A stretch of DNA of 64,000 bases from Pseudopithomyces maydicus (Eukaryota; Ascomycota; Dothideomycetes; Pleosporales; Didymosphaeriaceae), in assembly GCA_026873275.1 (NCBI GenBank), contig JANTUC010000019.1:124001-188000 (forward strand), in the 5' to 3' direction. Under the pieces are notes generated by a model. It made no database searches. It had not been told where the DNA came from and saw only the letters and a list, made by a program, of their open reading frames with translations. Numbering within the stretch: position 1 is the stretch's first letter; each line of letters starts with the position of its first letter. Positions 1-10,500 of this stretch are shown here, in pieces. The position numbers and the translations under genes are program-made.

Positions 1-186
1 GAGAGCGCTCAGGAACGACACTCCTACGCCGACTTCGAGAACAGCCTCATCTCCTTCCTAAAGTATCTGCACGACGACCTCGTCAAGCCCGACCTCGTCC
101 AGGTCGAAGAAGGGCGGATAACCGTCCACGGCAACGAACTCTCAGAGAACGAATCCCGCGACATGATCCGTCGGATGGGGTTGTAG
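1..186 (+). CDS. C-terminal end of an unidentified protein
   Basis: Frame 1 is open from the first base to a TAG at 184-186 and encodes the last 61 residues of a protein whose start lies outside the window. The tail is charged and helical-looking (FENSLISFLKYLHDDL, ending RDMIRRMGL). A T-rich stretch follows the stop, as expected of a fungal 3' UTR. I do not recognise the family. The codon use and open frame support a real coding end, but no domain is visible. Confidence 0.6.
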   Translation, partial: ESAQERHSYADFENSLISFLKYLHDDLVKPDLVQVEEGRITVHGNELSENESRDMIRRMGL

Positions 187-1806
187 CAATATGTTTTTGG
201 GCGTTTACGCTTTTCTTTCTGCTTCGATTGCCTTCTTTTTCTTTTCTTCTTCTTCTTCAAACATCCTCTTATTTTCGTTCGCGAATATTGTAGTTTGCAC
301 TTGTGTTGTTTTTATCTTTTATGAATGAATGAATGAAATATTTTCTATGAGAGAGAAGTACTGGGGTGTGTGTGTGCTTGGGGGTGTGGTATATATGTAT
401 CCATACCGCGATCTGTATTTTCGACAGGTACCTGAGGTCAATTTATTATATCAAGTCAGTATTATCTAAGCGATGGATATGTGATGAGGGGGTACCATTG
501 GTGCTTGTAAGTGATTGGTTCTTTTAAGTTGAGTCTGTCTATTAGAAATTCAGCTCGGGGTATGGTAAGCATGTACACACACCCGGGTCCGTTTTCAATG
601 AACGCGTACCTAAAGCCAACTTGACATAGTAAACCAGTGTCTTTGAGTCGTGTATACCTGATCAGGAGTAAGATATGTATCCACAGCTGATATTCTTTTT
701 GAATTGAATTTACACATATTACGGAGATTCGCAGTCTTAAGTACAAGTTCACCCATGCCGGGAGAAGTCCATTTCAAATACACTTGGGAGTGACAGAACC
801 TTGTTTTTTTCTCGTTTGTTATCGAGCACAAGTCCGCCCACGTAGAGAGAAATTCATGAACAAATCGTTCCTAACTATACGTAGGAGAGAGCCGTTAATT
901 TATTAATTCAACATCCTTTATTGAATTCAAGTTACTCTGCACAGACTGGAATTTACTCACGACTTAGCATCTCAATGACGCCGAAGAGGAACAGGAACAT
1001 GACATTTGTTTTTTGGTTCTCAAGGACAAGTGACTGGATTCAGAAAGAGCTCCACCAACCAACTAAATATATCAATTACCCCCAGGAGAATTATGAATAT
1101 AGCGATCGTGAACAATTAAAAAACCAAGTATTTACGCCAAAGAGGGATAGAAAAATAACATTTTCTTATCAGCTATTAGTTCCAAGTCCACCTGCGTAGA
1201 GAGAAACCTAAACTTGAATAGATCCGTACAGGTAGCAGAGAAGGAACAAGCCAAGGATCTAATAACGTTCTTAAGGAGATGCATAATGGACTCTCGAGTA
1301 TTTGTCCAACCAGCCGAGTGTACCCGAGACGTACCGAGTCATGGTATTTTCTCACTAGCTAAAAGGTACAACTCCATCCACGCCGGACGAAAACCCAAAC
1401 TGGGTAGATAGTCATTGTGATCCAGGAAAAGCCAAGACTTGCTATTGCTCATACACATCTCCATTAACTGACCGACTAACTAATCAAATAGATAGGGCTT
1501 ACTATTCACACACAAATCGCCACCAGCCATTTCGTCCTACCCGAGAGGAGCATAGACACAGTGTCTTCAAAACAGTTATTAACTATGGTTTACCCAACGC
1601 CAGAAGAGACCTGGAACCCAGAACACCCCCACCCCAAGCCCAAGTACACACATGACTTTCTGTACTAGCCACTGACACCAACCCGGACAAGCAGAAACAC
1701 CATACCTTGAGAACAGTTATTGCCTGCAAGTTACCCAACGCCAAAGTAAACCCAAGACTCCGAACATACACACCCCAACTCCAGAACACCCAAGACCTAC
1801 CACCCC
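187..1806. other. Intergenic region with diverged short duplications
   Basis: No convincing gene is seen. Short ORFs on both strands lack domain motifs. Two diverged direct duplications are visible. A stretch ending near 850 (AAGTCCGCCCACGTAGAGAG) recurs near 1184-1205 as AAGTCCACCTGCGTAGAGAG. A stretch starting at 1569 (AACAGTTATT, then ACCCAACGCCA) recurs about 141 bases later from 1710. These look like decayed non-coding repeats. Confidence 0.5.
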
Positions 1807-2704
1807 TCAAGGCCCATTGAACTCCATCTCCAGCCCCCGGAGATACTCCCACGTCCATCCTTTCGTCTTATGGGGCCCGCGCGGATTATAGTCTTCCCTC
1901 CGGCTCTCCTCCACACGCTTGTTCGACTCGCGAATGACGACAAACTGCCAGAATGGCGCCCGGATCTTCTTGTTGTAGACGTCCCATAGTAGAGGCATGT
2001 GGAACACGTCGATCACGCAGTAGTGTGTCAGGGTAGTCGAAAGTGGACGCTGGTTGAACACCTCCCATGATCCGCCCATGGCCGGGATGACCTCGCGGCG
2101 TCCCATGTCCCTCAGGCTGCGGATTCGGTTCCGGTCCGCGTTGTTTACGACGTCTCGGAGGTCGAACTGGATGCATTTTGTGAGACCCATGAGGTACTGA
2201 CGATCGCGCATGACTGTGCTGCGGCCTGAGGGGGTGAGATTAGTATGCAAGTCTTGCAAGCTGGGGTGATATATATTTACTGGCGAGTTCCATGAGTTGG
2301 AGGTCTTGAACGCCTCGGAGCTCGACACCGTGCTTTGCGAAGAGGACGTCGGAATCGGGACGCGCGTCGAAGAATACCTTTGGGATCTCAGCGGACTCGA
2401 AAATCTTCTTCAAGGTCATGAAGTGGTCCTCCAGCTTCGTCTCTCCGAAACCCTCCACGAAGTCGTCAACCGTCATCGCAACGTCTCCGTCACCGTCCTT
2501 AGGCTCGTGCGCACATGTCACGGTCGAGAAGGCCTCATCGCCTAGCTTGAACAAATCGATGAGGAAGACCTTCTGCTGCGACCGATCCAATAGCGATATG
2601 ATTGAGATTGAGCCCTCGCGACCGAGGTTGGTACCCTCGAGGTCGACGAACAGGTTTGGTGGCAGAGTCGTGCTCAGGTTGAGACGACCCAGCACATTTG
2701 CCAT
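1807..2704 (-). CDS. DEDD-type 3'-5' exonuclease domain protein
   Basis: Two exons, 2281-2704 and 1807-2225, flank a 55-nt intron (GTAAAT donor, TACTAAT branch, CTCAG acceptor) and give 280 residues. The fold is RNase D-like. Motif I is FVDLEGTNLG with D21 and E23, motif II is the FFDARPDSDVLF region, and motif III is Y-x3-D within HYCVIDVF, so this is the DEDDy subtype that removes nucleotides from 3' ends using two metal ions. Whether it prefers RNA or DNA cannot be read. The ATG at 2704 is only 14 nt from the stop of the upstream gene on the same strand. The frame is open upstream of this ATG (residues TAAEMANVLGRL look domain-like), so the true start may be further upstream or a fusion transcript may exist. 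Confidence 0.8.
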
Positions 2705-2706
2705 CT

Positions 2707-2745
2707 CCGCGGCGGTACCTACCCACTCGTAGGGTACCGCCGCGG
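2707..2745. promoter_or_regulatory. Perfect 13-bp inverted repeat between the two ORFs
   Basis: CCGCGGCGGTACC (2707-2719) and GGTACCGCCGCGG (2733-2745) are perfect inverted copies around a 13-base loop. On the minus-strand transcript this GC-rich hairpin contains the TAG stop of the repeat gene at the loop/stem border and ends two bases before the exonuclease ATG. It could affect termination, reinitiation or splice choice. That function is inference. Confidence 0.8.
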
Positions 2746-3704
2746 GGCTTGTGCATTTTGTTGTGGATAAACGTCTGAAGCGGTCAGCCTTCCATCCATC
2801 TTAAAATGACGAGCTCGGGTCGCACTCATGGCAGCGTTGTGATATGCCGTCCACTGCGAGCTGCTGGCGGTGGACGGGTACGCTGTCTGCTGAGAAGTCG
2901 GGTTCTGAGACACCCACTGCGAGCTGCCAGTGACGGTCGGCTGCGCTGTCTGCGGGGTGTAGCCTGAGTCTGTCAGTCTATCGGTTATCGCCTCGAGGAC
3001 ATGGTTAGAACATACCTGGTGCGTGGCTCTGATACGGTGACTGCGGGTTCCCAACGGTGGTGGGATACCCGGTATGTGGATAAAAGTCTGAAACTGTCAG
3101 TCTCTGAATTGCCGCTGTGATCTGTCGGACAGATCGCACTAGACTCGATGTTCTGACGAGACAGCTTCGAGCCTCTAGCGGCGGGCGGATACGTAGTCTG
3201 CGCAGAGTAGCCTGAGGCTGTCAGTCTATCGCTTGTCATCTCGAGGGAATAGTTAGATCTTACCTTGTGTCGGGTTCTGTGATGGCCACTGCGAGCCTCC
3301 AGAAGCAGGCGGATACGCTGTAGGCGGGTAGTAGGCTAAGTCTGTCAGTTTATCGGTTATGATCTCGAGGGCATGGCCAGTTCATACCTTGAGTCGGGTT
3401 CTGGGACGGCCACTGTGAGCTTGTAGCTGTGGGCGGATACGGAGACTGTGCGGAGTAGCCTGAGACTGTCAGTCTGTTGCTTATAAACTCGAGAGAAGAA
3501 TTAGGTCTTACCTGGCGCCGGGTTCTGGTATGGCGAATGGTAGGTGGGCGCAGTGGACGGTTGACCGCTCTGGTAGTTCGCTGCAGCGTTACGAGACCAC
3601 TCAGGAAGAACGTACGGATACCTCGCGTCGGGTCTGCCGCTACCGCTGCCACTGCCACTGCCACTGCCGCTAGCACTGCCGTTGTTTGGGGGCAAGTTGG
3701 ACAT
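2719..3704 (-). CDS. Tyr/Pro/Gln/Ser-rich repeat protein made of tandem exon-intron units
   Basis: Seven exons: 3512-3704, 3388-3459, 3264-3335, 3140-3211, 3016-3087, 2826-2963, 2719-2774 (224 residues). Introns 1-5 are each exactly 52 nt and intron 6 is 51 nt. All are phase 1, and exons 2-5 are each exactly 72 nt. Introns share CTGACAG (branch) close to the acceptor, and several share CCTCGAG. Introns 4 and 6 have GTGCGA donors. Each 24-residue exon resembles the next (YPP, then SQWPSQNPTQ). Exon 6 contains two protein units without an intron. The N-terminus begins MSNLPPNNG and has a Gly-Ser run. No known domain is visible, and the composition suggests a disordered protein. A TATA-like element lies at 3898-3907. 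Any 72-nt exon could be skipped without a frame change. Confidence 0.72.
2964..3511 (-). repeat. Tandem array of 124-bp exon-intron modules
   Basis: Each module is one 52-nt intron plus one 72-nt exon. Intron intervals are 3460-3511, 3336-3387, 3212-3263, 3088-3139 and 2964-3015. A sixth, more diverged 51-nt intron lies at 2775-2825. Both exon and intron parts are recognisably similar between units, so the whole unit was duplicated, not only the coding part. Confidence 0.85.
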
Positions 3705-4731
3705 CTTGGTTGAAGCTTATGTAGTCTGAGAGTGGAAGAGTGGAGGCGATACTTGCTATGCTCAGGTTGAAACGGCTGAAGCGCACGCGGGTGTGAGACT
3801 TGGAGACTGGTAGCTTGCGTACTGCGCGAGAACGAAGTTGTCGAGTTGCTTGCAGTGAGAGTGGGAGGTAAAAGTAAACAAGGCCCTCGAGTGGGAGAAA
3901 TATATAGAGAGCACACTCACCTCGCCAAGCCACTTTGGCTTAGCGCGTTTCTGCGGCCTTCACTTGAGGGCATTCGCGCCTTCCCAGGTGAGTAGCTCGC
4001 TGTTTTGTTGAGGAGGCTCCGTTTGTGTACGGCGTCTGGCCCGCGTGGCCGGCTTGGGGAGGCTACTTGGGGTCTCGATCCTCTCTTTCGGTAGTCGTAT
4101 GCTCTGGGACTGAGCTTTGTACAGGATGGGCTTGTGTCGATACATACATAGCTCTGAACGTCTGTGTATCTGTGGGGTTTTGATTTACATATCAACGGCA
4201 CAGCAGATAGCCAGTCACAGGTGCCCACGGTTGGTGCCCATGAACGAAGCTCAAATGGTATTGAATAGATATTTCCTTTTCGATAAGCTTAATATAGTGC
4301 TATCTCCAGTCCTCTTGATACTACATCCCTTCTGCTTTAAGAGATATTACTCTGCAAGTGTGTACATGAGTGGCGTACTTGTTTACATAGCAGTGATATC
4401 AGATACTCACAAGCATCTACGGCAGGTGCACACGAACAAACAAACCTCACGTGACATTGGACAAAGACTTCTGCTTTCAAATGCTCTCGTGCTATTTGTT
4501 TCCAGTCTATTCGATACTACGTCCCTCCTATTTCAGGAGATATTGTTCTGAGCGTGTTTACATGGGCAGGATATCTCTTTACACAGCACTGACACATTAA
4601 ATGCTCGCAAGTGCCCACAGCAAGTGCGTACTGGATAAAGGTCTCTACTTTCAAACCCTCCTCTCGTGCTATCCCCAGTCTGCTTGCTACCATGAACCTC
4701 CCACTCCAACTCACATCGAGTTACCTCTCAC
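3705..4731. other. Promoter/5' region of the repeat gene and diverged tandem repeats
   Basis: The first 200 bases on the minus strand hold a TATA-like box and a pyrimidine-rich leader ending CAAG before the ATG at 3704. Bases 4297-4434 and 4489-4630 are diverged copies of one sequence (GTGCTAT, TCCAGTC, then GATACTAC..CCCT, GAGATATT, TTTACAT.GC). A third partial copy starts near 4661 (CTCTCGTGCTAT). The period is about 180-190 bases. No convincing gene is seen. Confidence 0.6.
4297..4695. repeat. Diverged direct repeat, about 2.2 copies
   Basis: The copies begin near 4297, 4489 and 4665. They share short blocks such as CTCTCGTGCTAT (4484 and 4661), GATACTAC and GAGATATT with many substitutions between. 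The unit has no coding signature. The substitutions could reflect age or repeat-induced mutation, and I cannot separate these by eye. Confidence 0.6.
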
Positions 4732-5171
4732 TTAATCATGAGGGTCCCTCTCGAAAGCATTCGCCTCAGCGATCTTCTCCTCCGTAAACTGCAACAAGCG
4801 CCCCAGCGCCCCGATACGATCATTACCCACACAAGTCCAAGCAATGACCTGGAACTTTTGGCCCCGATAATTTCCGACCGGCTTGTTGAGAAAGTCTGGA
4901 TGACCGTCTATGTGTTCGAAAAAGTTCGAATTACGATTGCGATGGTAGGCGATCAGGTAGAAATTGGTTTTGGTGCCTGCGTCGTCGCCGGTATCGCTGC
5001 TGACGTCGCTGCTGATGATTTTGTATTCGTAGTCTTTGCCGTAGAGGAAGCCCGCGTTTGCTGGGTTGTGTGTTAGTGCGATGGTGGGATGTAGAAGAGA
5101 AAGAAGTGCGTAGGAGGGAAATTACCAAACATTTGCTCTTTCAAGTATGTCGCTGAATCAAGGGCACACAT
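4732..5171 (-). CDS. Small spliced protein of unknown function
   Basis: Two exons, 5126-5171 and 4732-5060, with a 65-nt intron (GTAATT donor, CCCAG acceptor), give 124 residues starting MCALDSATYLKEQMF. Phases match across the junction and exon 2 is open for 329 nt. The protein has a soluble, mixed alpha/beta look (KTNFYLIAYHRN, KFQVIAWTCVGNDRIG) and an acidic helical tail (FTEEKIAEANAFE). There is no signal peptide or membrane segment. I do not recognise the family. Periodic codon bias and a normal intron support a real gene. It is divergent from the Ldb17-family gene, with about 700 bases between the two ATGs. Confidence 0.55.
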
Positions 5172-5874
5172 GTTGTTGGTAGACGTGGTAGATTGGGGCA
5201 AATGCAGGATTGGTTGTAAGGGTATCTTTGTATGGACTATGATATCTAGTCGGATTATAGCTCTCTGGACTGTGTGGGTAAGGTCGTGACAGACTGTGAA
5301 ACTTATAACCACAATGGATTTTTAGAGTCAAGTAGGAGACAACATGGAGACACGTGGGCTCCAGCTTGTGACGCTTCACGTGCACAAGGAGTGTTTGGTA
5401 TAACCCTGGAATAAGACCAATCCATCTGAGCCTTGAGACCAAAGTGGTCTATGAAATAATACGATGAAAGCAATCGACGTGCACAAACGTCGACGGCGTG
5501 CCAGTGATGACCAGGCGTGCCTTCCTGCACGGGATCGCAACTGCCACTCTACGGCGGACTGGCGCAAACAACATGAACCCAAAGCGATGAAAACACTTCT
5601 CAGCAGCATGGAAAGGGATGAGTGAATTTAGGCACACGTGACTCGTATTCCACCTGGGCAGACGATGGATCCGTACATCGGAGGATGCTGGGGCTAGCGC
5701 GGTGCATGGCATGACGCAGTGCCCAGGTACGGCGGGCGGGTCGAGTGCAAGTCGGACAAGCAGGCGCCGAAAAGACGACACCACCCACACAAACAACACG
5801 GCGCTACTCTCCGCACCGCCACAGCTCGCACGGCGGTTGAACGATGCGTCTGAGCGCCGACTCACGACCCCAGC
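5172..5874. promoter_or_regulatory. Divergent promoter region
   Basis: This lies between the start codons of the small minus-strand gene and the plus-strand Ldb17-family gene. CACGTG-type elements occur near 5350 and 5378-5380. The long minus-strand ORFs crossing it have no domain features and are not believed. Confidence 0.4.
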
Positions 5875-7531
5875 ATGGCGTTTGAGGTATCGTACAACCT
5901 CGAGAACGAGCAGCAGTTCTGGGATGGTGCGTGTCCGCCTGCCTGCGTTGCGCGCAACCGCCGCCCCGCCATGCATAGAATGCACCGTTTTGACGCGCCA
6001 CAGAGCTCGACGACATCGTATCGACGCGCTGCCAGCACCACCAGCATGAGATGATAGACAACGCCCTGCGCTCCTATCTCAACGTCACCACCAGCTACCG
6101 ATGTAACTAGGCCCCGCCCTCTCTGCTGCTGCTGCTGCTGCTGCTGCCACCCGCCCGCCTGCCTGCTAACCCCGCCACCCAGCCGAGTACCTGCAGTCCG
6201 AGTACAGCGTCGCAAAATGCGTCTACCAGCTCACGAAGGGGCCCCTGTTCACCCAGAATCAGGACTACGTCCGCCGCCAGATCATATACTGCCTGCTGCA
6301 GGTACGTCGTCCCGTGTCAGGCCCAGTCGACGTGCAATCGCTGACCCTGTGCAGGAGGACGATAACCCCACCCTACACATCGTTGGCGCCTTCCTCCTCT
6401 TCGACGGCCGCAACAACCAGAACGATGCCACCTTCGAGATGATGCACGACGAGGGTGTCTTTTCCCGTCTGATCGAGCTGATCCAGTCCGAGAGCGTGCA
6501 AGCGGAGCCCCAGCTGCATAGGATGTTCCTGGATCTGCTTTACGAGTCCTCGCGCATCTTGCGTCTGAAGCTGGAAGACTTTAGTACGTTGCTCTCTACA
6601 CAGGGGGCAGGAAAACCAATATCCGATTGCGTGGATGGGACTGACAGCGGCTGCAGTGGCCATTGGCGACTCTTTTATACTCTACCTCCTGGGAATTATC
6701 GAGGGCGTTTCCGACGACGCCGAAGATCCATACCACTACCCCGTCATCCGCGTTCTGGTATGGTCCCTTAGACTCTGCAAATCCCCGCTGACCCTTGTAG
6801 CTGGTCTTGAACGAGCAATACCTGGTAGCTTCCACGCACCAGCGCGACGGTCGCTCCAACGTGACGAACCGCGTCATCAAGGCGCTCTCCACCCACGGCA
6901 CCACATACAAGACCTTTGGCTGCAATCTGATTCTTCTTCTGAACCGGGAGTCTGAGACCTCGCTTCAGCTACTAATTCTGAAAGCACTCTACCTCATCTT
7001 TGGCAACACCCAAACAGCCGAATACTTCTACACGAACGACCTCCACGTGCTCGTCGACGTGATATTACGAAATTTGATGGATCTGCCTGCAGACTCTCCC
7101 GCAGCAAATGCTTTGCGTCATACCTACCTTCGTGTCTTGCACCCTATCCTTACCCACAGCCAAATTAGCAAGCCGCCCTTCTACAAGAAGGACGACATCT
7201 CTCAAATTCTCAATATGCTCATCACCAGTGGAACCCACTTTGCGCCTGTCGACGAAACAACCCAGCGTCTTGTCAGGCGGTGTACCGACGTACCTTGGTT
7301 ACGACCCCTGTCATCACCCGCACCGACACCACTGGAACAGACGGTAGTGGCAGCGAAGTACAGTCGCCGGTCGAACCAGCCGCTGGAGATGGCCAGAAGG
7401 AGCTTGCACGCCGCATGCTCGGTATGAGTGTGGACGATGGCGGCGCGAGCTCCACTAGCGTGCTGGAGGTGGCCTCGCACACCGTAGAGCCTGGTGTTAA
7501 GACTCCTAGTCGGGGCAAAGATACTGCATAG
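5875..7531 (+). CDS. LDB17: Ldb17/Dip1/SPIN90-family actin regulator
   Basis: Six exons: 5875-5926, 6004-6102, 6183-6301, 6355-6583, 6657-6757, 6801-7531. The helical-repeat body (TLHIVGAFLLFDGRNNQND, RMFLDLLYESSRILRLKLED, HPILTHSQI) matches the leucine-rich domain of the SPIN90/Dip1/Ldb17 family (formerly DUF2013), which activates Arp2/3 complex at cortical actin patches without a pre-existing filament. As sequenced, the frame breaks after VPWLR at a four-C run (7305-7308). The original frame ends at 7427 in an unnatural tail, whereas one more C would continue into an acidic Ser/Thr/Gly-rich tail ending at 7531 (443 residues). I favour 7531. Intron 2 carries a CTG microsatellite. Confidence 0.85.
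6122..6147 (+). repeat. CTG microsatellite inside intron 2
   Basis: About eight CTG triplets sit within the 80-nt intron 6103-6182, upstream of the branch-like TGCTAAC. They are non-coding in the spliced model. Confidence 0.8.
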
Positions 7532-10500
7532 GAGCAGCAAGTTAGATCGTTGCTTGTTCTGTCCTCTTCGAGATGTGCACACTATTCAGTGGTGCTGACG
7601 CACGGTCATGGCTAGCTCTGCACCAAGGTAAAGCGACTTTCTCTGCTTCAAGTCCGTCATGTTGGCTTACAATCTGGATTCGAGGTCAATCCTCAGCCAG
7701 AAGTCTTGTCATACGGGCGTCGAACACACCGAGCATGCATTCCCCAAGCGAGCAGAATACACGTCCGCCAAGGAATGCACGCTAAGTGTCATAAAACAAA
7801 GTCAAGAGCTGGACAATCCAAGCACCGGTCATTATCTGAGTGCGGTTGATTTGCATTTACGTTTTTGGGGTTATTTCCCTTGCATGGGTAGGGTAGCACA
7901 AGCATTGCATCGACGGCGTTGAATTGTCTGACTGAAGCGTTTTGGTAGATGCTGTTGGGTTCGTTTGGTTATGTGGCTTTTTGCGCAGGATCCAGGATGC
8001 GGGCAATACCCTTTAATGACACGGTGGGATCAGGATATCGGTAGCTATCTTATCGTTCGAGTTGCGCTACTTCTTTTTGTTGGTCGTGAAGAGAAAAGAA
8101 TAACCCCCGATCATGGTCGTGACGTGCAATTGGGAATATTGCTTTGATACTTCCCAGCTAGCATCCGTACATGAGTACATCCACCACATGAACAATACCC
8201 AAACCAAAATCAAACCATACCACCCCCTTCACTCCCTCCAACCGCCCACCTAATCCCAATTACGCCACCGCCGCCTCCCGCGGGAACCTCGCATCGTTCG
8301 TTGTACCCATGTACATACGCAATACGACACGACCCGATCCGACCCGGCCAGGCCAGGCCAGTCCAATCCAGTCAGCCCCCCGTCATCCACCTTACTTAGC
8401 CTTGGCGCTATACATGTACGTACATGTACCCAGATGTTGGCATATGTAAATACACATATAATCCGCGGACTAAGCACACCCAAGAGATGCCAATGGATGA
8501 CGGGGGGACTTGTCCCGGCTGGGTTGGGCGCTTCGTGTGACGGCGGAGAACGGGAGGGGAAGGTGCGTGTGTGTATGTGTGGAGCGGGAAAATGAGGGAT
8601 GAGGGACGAGGGATGAGGGATAAGTGGTGGGGAAAGGTTGATTAGGAAGGAGATGAGGCGGAGGGATGGGGAGGATGGCGGGTATGTGGAGAGACTGTGG
8701 AGAGGCTGTGGAGAGGAGGATGCGTGATGACGTCGGGGAGGGTTTGAGGATATGTATGGAGTAGGATGGTTTGGGGAATTTGAGCGGGAAAGGCTTGGGG
8801 TGAGGGTTTTGCAATTCTTGGGTTTGTTCTTGTTTTATTTATTTTTTTCGTCTCGTGGGATTGAGAGAATGGATTGGATTGGATTGGACTGGACTGGGGC
8901 TGATGGACTATGGAGTATGAGGTGCAAGACTGACTGGTGCTGGGAGCGAGAGCCGATGGCGTTGGATGTATGTACACCTGTCTGTCGTATTGCGAGTCTA
9001 GATCGCTCTTGCCTACTACCTTTCTTCCTACCTCCCTACTCCCTCCCTCTCTCCTCTCTCCTCTCTCCAGCGCATCGCACGCATGCATGCATCCCTCCCA
9101 CCCCACTGCCCCGAAAACCATCCCAACCCATCCCAGCCCTACCACCCGATCGATCGCCAACCCAGCAAGAACCCACTACCTCATCTACCGAACCCATTTA
9201 ATCTACACCTCACACGCTCGGTATGCATGTATCCCATCTCCCTGACCGGCAGCCATCACGGTGCTCAAACCATCCCTGGCATCTCTCAAGCGGCTAAAAG
9301 GGAATCTGTGTACGGTATCTGTCTATCTGCATCCGCATCTGCATCTGCGTCGCAGCAGCGCGCCGCGACGTACTGTGTATGTACATATGTCGTGTAACGG
9401 CCGCCGCGCCGCTAGCATGTATCCTGCGGAGATGTGCACATGGCGCGGCGCCGAGCACCGGGTCAGATATGGGAGGGGCGCTGGGGGTCTGGATTCTTCG
9501 GTATTGTCAGACCACTTTACATGCTAGGTGCCTGATGTGCGTAGGCGTAGGTGTGTGTGTGGGCGGGGATTGATCGGGTGCGGTAGGGTGGGTTATCTGA
9601 TGGTATGTGTATGACATAGGTAGGTAGGTATGTATGTATGTACATCGGTACTTTGGAGAGATGATACATGTGTGTTCAACGAAATATGGGCATCTTTACC
9701 CGACCAATAGATAGCCTTCTAGTCAGTTTCCCGCGCTGAGAGCAACGATTGTCATGCCGGTATTTTCCGAGAGAGGATACACACCCCTAGACGTACCGGT
9801 CCGTACGCACGTACAGTGAACTCACATCGAACACGCCAACACCATGTGAAACCACACACCCGTACCCCGTCTACGCTGCATCTCTAGCCCACGCCCCACA
9901 CACTTCCCTCTCCACCTACTGCAACTGTATTATCAGCCCACTATACACATTTTCGCCCAGCGCCTTGGGTGCGGGCCACGGCGTACATGCGTACGTCTAT
10001 TGATCCTCGCAACGCGCATCCCTGCCTGCCACTACTACGCAATTTGGAATATCTACCGTATCTACCTACCAACTTACCGTACATACACACGCGGCGCTAG
10101 ACTTGAGCCGCTTCGTATCGGCGCTGTGGGCATGGCTAGCCTCCAGGTAGCTATGTAGATGCGGACGTATGTGTGCATTTTTCCGCCTATGCTGTTGCGG
10201 GGGAGGATTGCCGCACCCTGGTTGGAACGGGGGTGAGGGATACATGGGGTAGAAATCGCGATCAATGGACCCGTGTGTATGTGCGTGCGCGCATAGATGG
10301 TCAGGGTATCTGTGTGTGGATGTGGTGGTATATGTGATGCGGTATGTATGTATGTACGTATGTCTTGACCGATTGTTTCGCCTGCGTGTGTATGGAGTTC
10401 TATATACGTACATACGCACATACATACTGTACGCCGGCAGGCAAGCAGGCAGACAGGTAGGCAGGGTAGTAGGTAGCAAGCACCACGACCCAGATCGTCC

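Noticed and set aside
2964..3511. Regularly spaced repeats resembling a CRISPR array
   Set aside because: The regular period comes from exon-intron modules with splice signals and a continuous reading frame in a eukaryotic gene. Both parts of the unit are similar, unlike CRISPR spacers.
5449..5985. 178-codon minus-strand ORF
   Set aside because: It overlaps the promoter and first exon of the Ldb17-family gene, is Arg/Cys-rich and low-complexity, and has no domain features.
8642..9160. Overlapping ORFs of 149 and 172 codons on opposite strands
   Set aside because: Both follow CT/GA-rich simple sequence. Their Ser/Pro-rich or Gly-rich composition is a by-product of base bias.
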